A stretch of DNA of 64,000 bases from Pseudogymnoascus destructans (lineage: Eukaryota > Ascomycota > Leotiomycetes > Thelebolales > Thelebolaceae). The DNA lies in NCBI RefSeq assembly GCF_001641265.1, contig NW_020167527.1, positions 1-64,000 on the forward strand. Direction: 5' to 3'. Below, piece by piece: positions 32,776-43,998 of this stretch (positions are counted from its first letter, which is position 1; the number at the start of each line of letters is the position of its first letter). The position numbers and the translations under genes were made by a program. The notes under the pieces are model-generated. The model worked only from the letters and a program-made list of their open reading frames with translations. It was not told where the DNA came from and ran no database searches.

Positions 32776-35084
32776 CGCCTCACCTAGGCCGGCTTACTTG
32801 TACTCACTTTCCCACTATATCCGCGACACCATGGGTCCGCAAGGTATCACACACAGGCACACAGACAAGGACGGGTTTTTTTTGTTTCATGTACGTAGGG
32901 TAAGGGATGGGTGGGAACACAGCATGGTCGAGACTGAGCTTATCAAATAAATTAATCTGCTCACCTAGTTTTTTTGTGGGATAGTCGTTTTGACGCACTT
33001 CCGACATTCCGCCATACCCGTACAGCAGATCGTCAGTCACCCACCTCCCGTCTCCTCTGCCGTTGATAGCGATGCTCCTGCGTGTGTGTCTCATGATGAC
33101 ACTCCCTACGATCTGCCTCCTTACAGCACCCTCCCTGTCGCCCCTTACTTGGTACACCCTCACACCCTCAACTCACAACACCTCTCATCAATTAATACAG
33201 TATCTCATCACCACCCAACAATCCCACACCCCATCACCGATTCCGGACCCTCCCTCCCCTCTCCAGGTTTTTCTTCTCTACAACACCTTTCCTGTATCCT
33301 AAAAACCAAAAAATCGACATTATTCGCCACCATCAGTCCCCTATGCTCCGTCCCGTGCCGCCCTCCCTAGTCGCTCTGTACTGTACCCCTTCGCCGTGTA
33401 TCCGCAGCCGTACCGTAGCGTTAACGTAACGCCAAGATGTGGTGTTCGTACTGTACGTAGAGGAGTGGGTGGAGGACAGGAGAGGAGTGGATTGGAAGCC
33501 GAAGTGTACGTACATGTCCCTCAGTCCCGCGTTCGCATCGCATCGCCCCCCTGGCACCCTCACAGCCCAGTACTGTATGTAGGTTATTTCGCATTCCAAG
33601 CAAGCAGCGTATATCGTATAACCACCGCCCATGAATGGTTAGCACAAACATCCAGCTGCCCACAACAGGACAAGCCCGATCGGATATCAGGGCTGTACAG
33701 TACACAGACACAGCCAGCCAGGTAGGACGATGACCAGGACAGGGCAGGGTATGATGCAGATGTGAGAGGATGCGGTGTTAGCCGTACACCCTGGGCGAGT
33801 ACTGTTTGGTCTTTGGCTCTGGATGTTGTGGGATGGTTCGCGATGGTTCGCGATGGTTCGCGATGGATGGGTTGCTGCACATCTGACTTTGTTGGAACTG
33901 GATGGGTGGCCGATGATGCATGCGCGTGGGTTTGTTGGGGTCCTGTATGTGGGAGGATGGGAGGGAGATACGCACCCTCACTGGTTCGCGATGCAGATAT
34001 GATGGTGTCGGAATCCACGCCATCGCACCCAGCAAGGCGAGAGAGATGCTGCGCGTGGACGGAAGGCTTTCCCTCCCCTCGCCCATTCGTCCATATCACC
34101 ATCATCATAGCTCGCCACCCCCCAATGACGCCAACACGGGTCGCTGGGTTGGACTACCACGACGCGCACAGGTGGGGTACCGGTGGTCGCTTCGGGAACG
34201 AAGGGAGCGAAAGCCTTCGGTGCAGATTGCAGCCGACGAGATGCGGGTGAGACATCTGGATGGCCTTCTCCTGCGCCTGCGTGCGGGCCTGCGTACAGAC
34301 CAGAAAGCAGACTCGTAAGCGAGAGTCGGAGAATTCGATGGCCGTTATGCATGGTATGGTATAGTAGATTGTCGCAGATTGATAGTGGAGTGAGACGACG
34401 GAATGAGGAAACAGAGCCCACACCACCCTGATCGCCGGCTTGACAGCATCCCCGATCTCGAATCCCCCACTGTCGATGGGCTGTGAGGGATGTGAGTGGA
34501 CGGAGGGGGTGGTGGTAAGGGGGGGTAGGGGGGGGGGACCCCCACTTTTTGGCACGTACTCGGCTCGAAGTAGGAGAAAAGTTAGAGATGGAGACCGGGA
34601 ATGGGGTATGTACAGCATGTGTGGTGAGCGCGTGATGAAGAAAGCCCGACAGGGACGAACGACAACGGCGAGCGACAACGGCGAGCGATGGCGTCGGCGA
34701 TGGCGTCGACGATGGCGCCCTCGGTCTTCCAGCTGCACAATCTATAGAGCCCACCCCTTCCCCCTCTGGGTTAGATGCGCGCGCTATACCCCCCCTCCCC
34801 TCCCGAGACGTGCTTAGCGACAGGCCTATGCGTGCATGGACCACTGGGGGAGCTGGGCGGACGCTTTTGGGTGGGAGTGCTCGGGAGGGAGATGGGCTGC
34901 TGGACTGGACGAGTATCCGCGCATACCGCGCGCAGTAGGGGTACGCCAGATCGCTGGGGGGGTTGGGGGTGAGCCTGATTGAGCCTGATTGAGGTTGTTT
35001 ATTGATATTAACGATTATGCACGACACGACACAGCACAGCACAGGACGACCCCCACTCCGGCTGGTCTGTGTCCCTGTGTCCCT
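32776..35084. other. Gene-poor low-complexity region
   Basis: No gene could be supported. A CGCGATGGTT unit repeats three times at 33838-33867, and the long open frame on the minus strand across 33978-35405 is Ser/Pro/Arg-rich and runs into the 7-bp repeat, so it is treated as spurious. Confidence 0.6.
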
Positions 35085-35217
35085 GTCTGCTGTCTGCTGT
35101 CTGTCTGCTGTCTGCTGTCTGCTGTCTGCTGTCTGCTGTCTGCTGTCTGCTGTCTGCTGTCTGCTGTCTGCTGTCTGCTGTCTGCTGTCTGCTGTCTGCT
35201 GTCTGCTGTCTGCTGTC
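35085..35217. repeat. 7-bp tandem repeat (CTGTCTG)n
   Basis: About 19 copies of a 7-bp unit (CTGCTGT on +, one copy truncated to CTGT near 35100). Because seven is not a multiple of three, all three frames read the same seven-residue peptide repeat (QQTADSR on the minus strand), which explains the overlapping long open frames here. Confidence 0.97.
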
Positions 35218-35981
35218 TCCCTCTCTCCCTCCCTCTCTGCCTCCCTCTTTTCGCACCAAAACGCACCTGTCCGCTTTAAATGCCCTCTCTCCCGTCCACC
35301 CGTCCACCCGTCCACCCGTCCACTCGCACCGTGATTGGGGATGTGGAGCAGACCCTCGAACAGATGGAGTGGCCAATCACAGTGTGCAGTTGGTGGGTAG
35401 ACCAATCACAGACAGCGACGTAGCACACCCCGAGTTGCTCGCTTACAGCGCGTTGTGGTGTGTGTCGTTGTGGTGGGTGTCGTTGTCGTTGTGGTGGGTG
35501 TCGTTGTGGTGGGTGTGTTGGTGTTGCCCTGCAGCTGAGCAGTTTCGCTAGTGGGTCAGGTTTTACACGAAATCGGCGTGGTGCAGGTATATAGTGCCAA
35601 GCACTGTCGACACGGGGGAGGGGAGGAGGGGAGGGGAGGGGGGAGGGGGAGGGGGGGAGGGGGAGTGGTGGGTACCGGGATACCTATGACACTTATGACT
35701 GGACACACCACTCGCGCCATTTGATGCTGCACCTGCCTGGCTGGTCTGGTTTATGGGTGAGACAGCCATGGGAGCTTTTTCTTATTCCCCGTCTGATGGA
35801 TGGTCTTTTCTCTATTCTCTTTTCTCTTTTCTCTCTTCTCCGCTCTCCAATGTCTGTGCTAACACTGTAACTACCTCGCGCACAGGCCCTGTCCCCATCC
35901 CATCGCCAAGTCTTGCCTCTTTCCATCTTACCCATCCGCTAAACTTATCTGAGAAGGCACTAGCATGGCTGCACCCGCTGC
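35218..35981. other. Low-complexity spacer with short repeats
   Basis: CGTCCACC repeats four times at 35295-35322, GTGGTGGGTGTCGTT units run at 35455-35520, and a G-run tract lies at 35614-35665. No gene. Confidence 0.7.
35614..35665 (+). repeat. G-run tract, G-quadruplex-prone
   Basis: Seven or more runs of four to seven G separated by single A residues within 52 bases on the + strand, matching the G3+N1-7 pattern several times over. Confidence 0.9.
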
Positions 35982-36825
35982 ACCCACTCTTCTGTCTCTA
36001 TCTCCACCCTGTCTCCACTCTTCTGTCTCTGTCTCCACCCTGTCTCCACTCTTCTGTCTCCGTTTCTGTCTCTGTCTCCACCCTGTCTCCACCCTTCTGT
36101 CTCCGTTTCTGTCTCTGTCTCCACCCTGTCTCCACTCTTCTGTCTCCGTCTCTGTCTCTGTCTCCACTCTTTTGTCTCTATCTCCACCCTGTCTCCACTA
36201 CTGTAACCTGCTGCAACCTGCACCTGCTACCCCCCTCGTCCTCGTCCTCGTCCTCGTCCTCATCCTCATCCTCATCAGCCACACCCCCCCCCCACCCCAC
36301 CCTATCTCCACCCCTCCCTTCCTTCAACCTACACTCCAACTGTCCAGCTTTTGTATATCTTCACCCTCGTCCCCATCCCCATCAAACCCACCCACATTTC
36401 ATCTCTGTCGCCTTGCTTAATATACTTATCTCTCCCACTCTCTCTCTTTCTTCACACAGGACGAACATCCACATCCACGTCCACATCCACATCCACATCC
36501 ACATCCACATCGCATCAATCTACCTCTACTGCCTTGGCCCCAATACCGCCGCTACTCCTGCACCTGCCGCCGAAGGGAATGATACCATCTGCACCTCACC
36601 TGTCGTCAATCTTCCTCCCCAGCCTTGCCTGTTCGCCATAGCACGCACCCACGTTGTCTCATATCGTCATCAGCATCCACCTCACCATCGCTCACAAACA
36701 TACTTCATCAACCCTCTCACCCACCTCACCTCACCCCACCTCGTCCACAACCACAACCACAACCATCACCTACACCACATCACCCACCCACAACCACCCA
36801 CAAACAACCACCCCCAACCAACACA
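35982..36825. repeat. Pyrimidine-rich minisatellite leader before the Ecl1-like gene
   Basis: 35982-36200 consists of units built from TCTGTCTC(C/T) and CACCCTGTCTCCACTCTT. Further on come TCCTCG (36235-36260), TCCTCA and CCACAT (36470-36512) runs. The strand is strongly pyrimidine-biased up to the start codon at 36826. It could include a long 5' leader of that gene, but no transcript boundary is visible. Confidence 0.85.
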
Positions 36826-37287
36826 ATGGCCCAAGAAATCGACTGGTCCCCCTCCTACTGCCTCGCCTGCGACCGCCAAACCTACACCTCAGCCTACTGC
36901 TCCGAATCCTGCCGCCTCGCCGAATACGAATCCTCCGCCTCTCCCTCCTCCCACTCCTCCTCCCCCTCCTGGCCCTCCCACTCGCACACACCCTTCCAGC
37001 TCCCCTCCGCCTACGACTTCTCCCAGAAGACCTCTTCCGCTGTCCGCCCCGCCGTGCACGCACGCCCACACTCCCAGCCCCAGCCGCGCCAGCAGGCTAC
37101 CTACTCTGTGCCAGGCCTCCAGACGAGGCCGGTGCTCACCCCGAGTTCCAGCCAGAGCTCGCTGTTCTCGATGCAGAGTGCTGCGAGTGTGGGAGAGGCG
37201 GTGTCGGAGGAGGCGAGGAGGGAGTTGAGGGGGTATGCGAGCGCGTTTGATCAGAGTCGGTATCAGAAGAGGCAGAGCGCTTCGTAG
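36826..37287 (+). CDS. Ecl1/life-span-regulatory-factor-like zinc protein
   Basis: A 153-residue protein, single exon. The N-terminus MAQEIDWSPSYCLACDRQTY...YCSESCRLAEYE has the spaced cysteines (CxxC...CxxxC) of the fungal ECL1/2/3 zinc-binding family, linked in fission yeast to chronological lifespan and to the response to nutrient and zinc stress. The middle is Ser/Pro-rich and disordered; the C-terminus (SEEARRELRGYASAFDQSRYQKRQ) is a short conserved helix seen in such proteins. ATG 36826 is chosen because conservation begins there. It is the only clear gene in more than 10 kb of repeats. The pyrimidine-rich leader upstream is unusually long. Confidence 0.82.
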   Translation: MAQEIDWSPSYCLACDRQTYTSAYCSESCRLAEYESSASPSSHSSSPSWPSHSHTPFQLPSAYDFSQKTSSAVRPAVHARPHSQPQPRQQATYSVPGLQTRPVLTPSSSQSSLFSMQSAASVGEAVSEEARRELRGYASAFDQSRYQKRQSAS

Positions 37288-38749
37288 AGGGTGTTTAGTT
37301 GACGGCTTTGGCTTTGGCTACCACTCTACTCTTTCGGGCGACTATGCTTCACCTTCACCACTACGTATTCTTATATCTTTTAACTCTTACGACTTATCAA
37401 CGACTCACGAACCGGCGCATCTCCGCACATACCCATACCACACAACAACGCGCCATGACACGACCACGCACACCCCCCCCCCCCCCCCAATCCATCATCG
37501 GTTTGGATTGGGGCTCGCATTTTTCCACTTCTGAACTGTCTTGTCTTACACTTATCATTTTACATCCGCATCATCTTTGGAGGTTTTGCCCTATCTGTCC
37601 ATCTATCTACACCAACCGGGCTGGCATCTTTGTCCGTTATAAACGCCGACGAGAAAGAGATAGACGGCAGGTAGGAACTAGGGACTGGGGATTGGGAACA
37701 AATCGGCGTTACAGCATCGGGCTTTTTTACTCGCCACTTTTTTATATTTTACACCGTCATCATCATCAGAGAAGAAGAAGAGAGAAAGACGACGAAGATT
37801 ACTTGTACTTGCATACCCCGGCGCCTATCATCAGTCATAAAAGTACCCCCATCTCTCCATACACCACCGGGGGGTTGCTTGCATTGCATAATTTCCTTTG
37901 TTCGGGCTTCTGTTCTTCTGCTCAGCTTTTTTTTTGGTGGGAGACAGACAGGGAAGGTTGCATTTATTTTTATTGGGCATCATCATGGGGAGGGGGTCAT
38001 TCATAGGGAGGCATCGGGATCGGGAAGCGAAGCATGGGGGATATCATACCATTTTGTATTAAGCGTACGCGCGGGGGATTTTGTGTTTGGGAGGGGAGAG
38101 GAAGGGGACAGAAGAAGGAGAGAGGGGGAAGGAGGGTTGTACGCATACCCTTACGGCGACCCTTGGCCAGTCGGTCAGGCGATCTTAGATAGCAGATCAG
38201 ATTAGGCATCAGCGATAGGTGCTTTGTCAAGGAAGAGATTTTGTTCTGTCGCTTTGTTTGTCTTTATCTTGTGAACTGTTGTGAACTGTATTGTGTTGTG
38301 ATTTGATACCGAGATGTTAACGCAAATGATAGATGATGCCCCGCGTCCACGCCCACAAATACTCGCCAACGCCTCGCCACGTTCTATCACCCCCCTTACC
38401 GCGGTTCCGAATCGCCTGGGGATAGTCTTCTCCTTACTAGCCTAGTTTTCGAGATTTGTCAACCAGCTCTCCCTTGCATCCCTCACTCACCACCGTTAAG
38501 GCGGCCGGGGTCTAGTATACTGCGCTGTCGTGCCATCACGATGCAGCGCGCGTGCGGTGGTATCACTCTTCTGTGTCTACTGGGGAAGGGGCATCAGATC
38601 ACAGGGTTCCTGCGCGGCGGCACGATTTCGGTGCCGTCTACAGGGCGGGATATCAGTCCTGATCCCATTCTTTTGGAGGAACGGGGTCCTCTGTGGGACG
38701 ACCACATTCTAGGCATCTTGGCCTTGGTAGGGGTATCTCATCCATCTCC
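37288..38749. other. 3' flank and spacer, no gene seen
   Basis: Contains a poly-C run at 37479-37498 and AT-rich patches around 37900 and 38250. Open frames are Ser/Pro/His-rich and not conserved in appearance. Confidence 0.6.
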
Positions 38750-39610
38750 CCGTTTTCAGATCTGGAATTGTTGGGGATGAACAGGTCCTACGCATCCTAA
38801 GCTTGGTAGCACATCTCTCTTCTAGATTTCTGCGTTTGTCATCATCAATCCCCCCCCTTTTACGTCCCTCAACGCCCATCCCAGGGCTCGCCTCATTTCC
38901 CCATGCAGTTGCGCGTCATTGCGGTGCTCGTGGGTTGTTGTGTCCGCGGGGTGGGAGATGGCGAGGACGTTACAGCGGCACAGCCCTCGTTCGGGGGGTG
39001 CGTGCATTCCTGTCTCTTTTGTGGGCGTCCCGCGCTGGGCGCCACTTTCTTAGGTTGTTGGGATCGAACAGGGTCTAGATATTCTGGCTTGGTGATGTTG
39101 GTGTTACCATCGCCTTTCTTTCTCCTCTCGCTCGTCGCCCATTTTCACGTCCCGCTTTGTCACCATCAACACCCCGCCCCCTTACTTCCCTTAGAGCCCA
39201 TTCCAGCACCCCGTTGCAGAGTATTGCCGCGAGATAGCCATGTTCGTGCCCCTACGGAGGAAGAATCTAGGTGGTTTCATATGCATGCGGTTCCAGCCCA
39301 TTACAGCGGTTATTCTCCTCCCAGTGGTGTGTGGAGTTTCTCTCCCATCTGCGGGAGGACACGTTTTGGGCGTCCCGGCTGGGGGGAGGGTGGTAGCACA
39401 TCACTCTTGCATCTCATATCTCCTGCAGCTTATATCTCGTGCATCTCATATCTCTCTTACATCTCCATCCTGGTCGTCAACCTTCCCCCCTTCCCCCTTA
39501 CTTCCTAGTACAGCGCCTGTTGAACTACCTAGCATGGGGAGAGGAGGAGGATTTGTAAGATCCTGCATGCATGCACGACCATCCCAGTACGGCGGTGTTG
39601 GGTTGGTAAG
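38750..39610. repeat. Degenerate tandem repeat, about 330-bp period
   Basis: Three diverged units: TTGTCATCATCAATCCCCCC with CGCCCATCCCAGGGC at 38836-38886; TTTGTCACCATCAACACCCC with AGAGCCCATTCCAGC at 39158-39206; GGTCGTCAACCTTCCCC with TTACTTCC at 39470-39508. TGGTAGCACATC occurs at 38805 and 39390. The TTACTTCC and (T)TTGTCATC blocks are reverse complements of the family at 27.6-28.7 kb. Confidence 0.7.
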
Positions 39611-40119
39611 CTATTGATGCTGCAGCATGTATGCATGTGTGCATGCGGGGGGACTTTTGGGGATGGGATCATGGGGGGTTTAGACCGGGGGGGGGGTCTC
39701 TTACGGTCTCTTCTATTGGACTGTTGATGTATGTCTCGGATGGCGGCAGGTTCTTCGGCGTGGCCGGGGTGAGGGGTTGGAGAGGGCGGGGGGAGGGGGC
39801 GGGGGGTGGTCGTGTTTCCTTGTTGGGTGTTTGGTTGATTGGATGAGGGTGGGTGGCAGTTATGGGAGGAGGGGAGAGGATGGGAGGGAAAGGGGGAGGG
39901 AAAGGAGGAGGGGATGGGTCACGTGTGGAAAAGGGGGAGAATTTCAGGAAGAGGGAGAGGAGTGTCCTGGGGCACGATGCTAAGAAGGGGGTAACACCAG
40001 GATGGATATAAAACTTGATATTGCACTAACGCTACGGAGAAAAACGAGAAGTCGAGGCAGAAGGACCAGGCCTATACTACAGTCTCCAGTGCGCTAGCTA
40101 CATGAGTGCACTGTCGCGC
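39611..40119. other. Spacer, purine-rich
   Basis: The + strand is G-rich (39640-39980, repeated GGGAGG). No supported gene. Confidence 0.6.
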
Positions 40120-41249
40120 GTTCTTGTTGAAGAAAGTTGAAGAACTAAAGAAACAAAAGACGACCTTCAAACTCGGAGACGACGAAGAAATCCCCCTGAC
40201 AAAGACAGCAGTGCCCGCCGGTGCCGACTAATACCCCTATTGTCCACGTGATACTCCCACAAGGAGTCGCTGTAATTCAGGGGTGTTTTCAATTGCGAAC
40301 TCCTCCCGAGGTAAGCGTCTTTAACGATCATTAATCGCGACATTGCAGATTGGGAATCCGTCTGTGCAAGAATCCAAAGCCCTTACTTATATGGGAATCC
40401 GCTCCATATTTCAAGAGTCGAGACGTTGTCCAAACAGAAGCGTTGTCTACACGTGGAAACCGTGTCAAATCTGGTGGTTTCTTCCAGTCACCGTCCTGGC
40501 GTAGAAGATATTCATTGCCCTTGAAGTCAACATTGACAGTGCAAGTCTTGTCGGTGGGATATGGAAACGTGATCGCTAGATTATAGAGTACGTCGGGGAC
40601 AGCTTAATATGAAATTCTGGGGGAAACGGACGTTCCCGTGCGTGAGATATGGTGGACTTTTACGCCCAAAAATGACAGGTTTTCCCCAGGGAACTGTCCA
40701 GCTTCCCAGTTAGCTCACGAGTCAGACAGTGGCGCCAGGCTATTGAAAGCCACTGACTGAGCTCAGCTGAAGCCCAGGGTGTTGGGGGTTTCCCCCAGGC
40801 CTACAAATAGCGTACGTAAGCCCGTAGATTAGGCTGTAATCCACTGTACTCTACTGTGAAGCTTCTGCTCCGTTGCCCGAAGAGGCTGATATATGATGTT
40901 TCTAAGCTTTGGAGGATTCCAATTACGATCGCCAATCTCACAAACTCTCGCTGACGACGCCATCTCCGGTCTGCATGCCATACATCAGTTGGGAGTATTG
41001 CAGGGTGATCCAGCAGCCCGGAACATTCTCGCCCACCCAGATCGGCCAGGAATTACGTGCATTGACTTTGAACGAGCCGGGTTCGTACGCCCACGGGCGG
41101 TACTCGGAACTCTATCTCCAAATCGGAAACGAAAGCTTGGCTGGTCTCACGAAGAAGGGAAGTGTCAGAATGGAAAGAGCAGCAAGAAGATACCTGCATC
41201 AGAGATAGGTCAAGCTAAGACGGAGCTGGCGAGATTGGTGGTGAAGTAG
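40120..41249 (+). pseudogene. Remnant of a fungal protein-kinase-like gene
   Basis: Pieces in three frames look like one decayed gene. 40130-40200 encodes a charged stretch; 40213-40311 reads TNTPIVHVILPQGVAVIQG in another frame, then an intron-like GTAAGC..GCAG (40311-40350), then more decayed exon. The best-preserved part, 40893-41249, reads AIHQLGVLQGDPAARNILAHPDRPGITCIDFERAGFV, which is the catalytic-loop (H/QGDxxxRN) and metal-site (DFE) region of fungal kinase-like proteins, and then NRKRK. An LTR-like fragment lies between the parts (40600-40882). Not expected to make an active protein. Confidence 0.6.
40600..40882 (+). mobile_element. LTR-like fragment
   Basis: Ends with the same 32-bp block as 14182-14213. 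Upstream it has a TATA-like ACAAATAG (40804) and a GGGTGTTGGGGGTTTCCCCC self-complementary region (40779-40798). It sits inside the kinase-like remnant. Exact borders and target duplication not found. Confidence 0.5.
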
Positions 41250-41521
41250 GAGTAGTCATTTCTACAGATGCCGACCTCATTCGGCCCGGAACGCGTATCC
41301 CGAAGAAGTCTGATAGCAGGATGAACTCTCTCCGGAAGTCGTCACTGATGAGCCTCGACACCGACATTTCCGTACGAGACAGTGCCAACTCAGCTCACGA
41401 GTTCAATAGACACAAATCACGAGTTCGACGCAGGAAGCCACCTCTCATTCCACAATTTCGACGCCAATTCCGGATGTGAATAACGCGGCGAGATCCGGTG
41501 GATACTCGCCGGGCGGTGCTG
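41250..41521. other. Tail of the kinase-like remnant
   Basis: An unbroken frame continues after the stop at 41249 (VVISTDADLIRPGTRIPKKS...) to about 41480. It may be the original C-terminus after a nonsense change, but conservation cannot be judged. Confidence 0.35.
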
Positions 41522-42118
41522 TCATACTGGATGCAAGACTAGGGCAGACACGAAGAGCTCGAAGACGTCGAAGTATGGGACAAGACCTGAGCCAGAAATG
41601 GAAGGACGGCTGCTAGGCGAGTTTGTGCCTGTCGTGTAACAGCTCACACATTTCACAGTAGTGAAAACGAAAGCAACACCCCAAGTCCATGTATGCCCGT
41701 TCTTGCTTATGCCCGTGATCTTAGCGCTGCCGGTCCTGCAGAGCTCGCGCTCTCTGCAGGTATAGTCGCCGAGGGCCACGAGGTAGTTGTAGCACGCAAT
41801 TACGTCGTCGACGTCGGCGACGTATTCGCACCCCTCGCTGGGGGTGCGGCAGCGGGGGGTCACTTGTGTGAATTCATCGTCTCGGGGCGCGACTGTAGAT
41901 GGTGTGTTGGTTTGCTGGGGTGATATAATGGGGGCGGGAGTGGGTGATGTTATGGGGGTAGGTGTGACTTACGGGCTGAGGGAGACGTGGTGAAGAGCTG
42001 CTCGCAAGCCGAGTTCTTCGAGGGAGGGAAGGCGTTTTCCTAGGGTAAACTTGGGGTAGGAGGCCGATGCCACTGCGATCATGGATGCGAGAGCAACGAA
42101 TATTCTAAGAGGAGCCAT
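41522..42118 (-). CDS. Small secreted cysteine-rich protein
   Basis: Two exons, 42118-41973 and 41837-41522, with a 135-nt intron (donor GTAAGT, acceptor CCCCCAG), giving 153 residues. This join is the one that keeps the frame; nearer acceptors run into stops. Residues 1-19 form a signal peptide (LRIFVALASMIAVASAS), followed by a Lys-Arg site at about 29. The mature part has six cysteines (EGC, IAC, YTC, ELC, VKC, VSC), compatible with three disulfides, and a Ser-rich then hydrophobic C-terminus (FDVFELFVSALVL) that could be a GPI-type signal. No family recognised. Candidate effector or cell-surface protein. Confidence 0.65.
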
Positions 42119-42677
42119 TTTAACCATTTTTGTAACGGGAGTCTGAAGTTGGAGTTTTGGGAAGAATCGGACGGGGTGGGGTGATATTGAAATGAGAAGG
42201 GATATTCTACGTTATTTAAGGGATTTCATTGTTGTGCTTGCATTTGGGCCGTGATCCTTCGATCCTACGCTCACACTGGTGCAGGCTCGTGGGTTGAATG
42301 AATATAAAGGGGGTGCCTATTGTGCCCTACTTGCGAAACTGACCTGTATTCCCACGATTTTGGAGCGAAGGTTGCCCAGAAAACGCATTCCACACATCAA
42401 TACAAACTCACTCTGATACTTAGCAATGATTGGTCCCTCCGAAGAATAGCTTTGGCGACAAAGATTCTCTTGGTCACCTAGATTCGCTGTTGGGCAGAAT
42501 TATGAAATCATCGCTCTATTTTCTTCTCCATCAAGTTTGGCTATAACTCGGCCGACGTGAGCCGAAAGCCCCTTCATCCATGTCCTGAGCAGTGGGTATA
42601 TGATCCGAAAACGCCTGCAAAACAATATCCCCCTTCCCAACGCCTCCCTCCCAAAGAAGCAAAACGCCCCCAACTAC
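42119..42677. other. Promoter of the secreted protein gene and 3' flank of TAF13
   Basis: Reading leftward, a TTAAATAA box at about 42212-42220 lies about 95 bases upstream of the secreted-protein start. No gene seen. Confidence 0.5.
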
Positions 42678-43316
42678 CTACTCCTTAGGCTCCTTGGGCT
42701 CCTTCTTCTTATACTTCCCCCGCTTCCCGCCCACAATCTGCGTATCGGCATCATCGTCGGCCTCCCCCAATTCCTCGCCCACCAGATTTTCAACCCCCGT
42801 CTTCGTGATCTTGTCATCGCTCACATCAACCGCCTTACGCGCAGCATCAATCTCAGCCTTGCGCTCAAACACCTCCTCGATCTTCCCCAGCTTCAGCGGG
42901 TCCTTGCGGCACGCGAACTTGAAGTCCTCGAGCTTGACCTTCTGCCGTCCGGCCAGCTGCGCGGGGCGGTCTGCTTCAAAGCACAGCTCAATGATGAAGT
43001 CGGAGAGCATCTCGTCGAGCACACGAATTGTGCCGGGGAGGGAATTTGGGACATCGCCGTGGGCATAGAGGAGCATTTGAACTGGAGGGGGTTAAAATGT
43101 GAAGTTTGGCAGGGGTGGGGGCGTACGCACGTTCTTGGTCGGTGAAGTTCTGCTGGCCGCGATTTTTGGCGGCGCGAGCCCGGGGCTCCATGGTGAAGTT
43201 AGCGGCGAATAACTGTACAAAACGGACACATGTAGAGGTGATTGGATAGTGTATAGAGTAGAGTATAATTTACAAAAATTGCTTACCGGATTCTTGTGAG
43301 GTGGTCGAGGGGCCAT
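42678..43316 (-). CDS. TAF13: Transcription initiation factor TFIID subunit 13
   Basis: Histone-fold subunit of TFIID that pairs with TAF11 and contacts TBP. Three exons: 43316-43287, 43212-43131 and 43081-42678, separated by introns of 74 and 49 nt, giving 171 residues. The histone fold spans the QMLLYAHGD...VLDEMLSDFIIELCFEA helices and the KVKLEDFKFACRKDPLKLGKIEEVF helices; the FKFACRKDP string is the family's signature region. An acidic then Lys-rich tail (KKKEPKEPKE) follows. Start at 43316 because exon 1 supplies the only in-frame ATG before the first intron. Family length is normal and all parts intact. Confidence 0.93.
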
Positions 43317-43998
43317 GGTGACGTCGGCGTCGGCGGGACGATTTCCCGCGTCTCGGTGAATTTGTTGTTGCGGTACCGAGAGACTGAGAGGACAACTTTG
43401 TTGCTTGCAACCAGACCTGCCGGGACAGCAGATCAGTTACAAGAAACGGCTTCTCAAGATGGTATGCAAGGTTACCTTTATACCCAGGAATTTGATGCTG
43501 ACAAACAAACTAGACGGCTCTTTTTAACTTCCAGTCTTTGTTGCTGGTGTTCCTCCTCCTCATCTGCACAAGCGCGTACGCCCACCAGCTGTTTCCAGGG
43601 ATTATGGACAGGAATAAGAATGGGTAGGTCGCACAACCACAGGTTGAAGATTGATAACTGACGATCGCAGTGTCTTGGGTGTCTTCTGGAAATGCGCGCG
43701 GATAGGAGAACGGCTGAGCCCGTATATAAGTATATGTTGCCTGCTCATGGCTGTAAGTCATTCATGCAACCTCCCATGGCCCAGACTGACACCAGATAGG
43801 GCTCCCTTCTCATTGGCAACTAAAGCGACTGCGATTAAGAATACTGGCGTTTGGGAATTCACATGGGAGATATACCATTATAGTACGGTATCGATGAGGG
43901 ACTTCGATGAGAGCATCATAGTCATAATGAAAACGAAGATATTGTGTATATCAGTGTATACTATCGCCTACAGCCATTGAACTATGCATGTGTTTTTA
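43317..43998. other. Intergenic, nothing recognised
   Basis: TAF13 promoter side (43317-43500) and an unassigned stretch to 43998. Small frames on both strands are not supported. Confidence 0.55.

Noticed and set aside
33978..35405. Minus-strand open frame of 475 codons
   Set aside because: It runs through the 7-bp repeat, is Ser/Pro/Arg low-complexity and disagrees with equally open frames on the other strand.
35753..37228. Plus-strand open frame of 491 codons
   Set aside because: Its sequence is a translation of pyrimidine minisatellites; the credible gene (36826-37287) is in another frame.
38903..39508. 201-codon frame with hydrophobic segments as a membrane protein gene
   Set aside because: It spans the degenerate 330-bp repeat and shows no family features.
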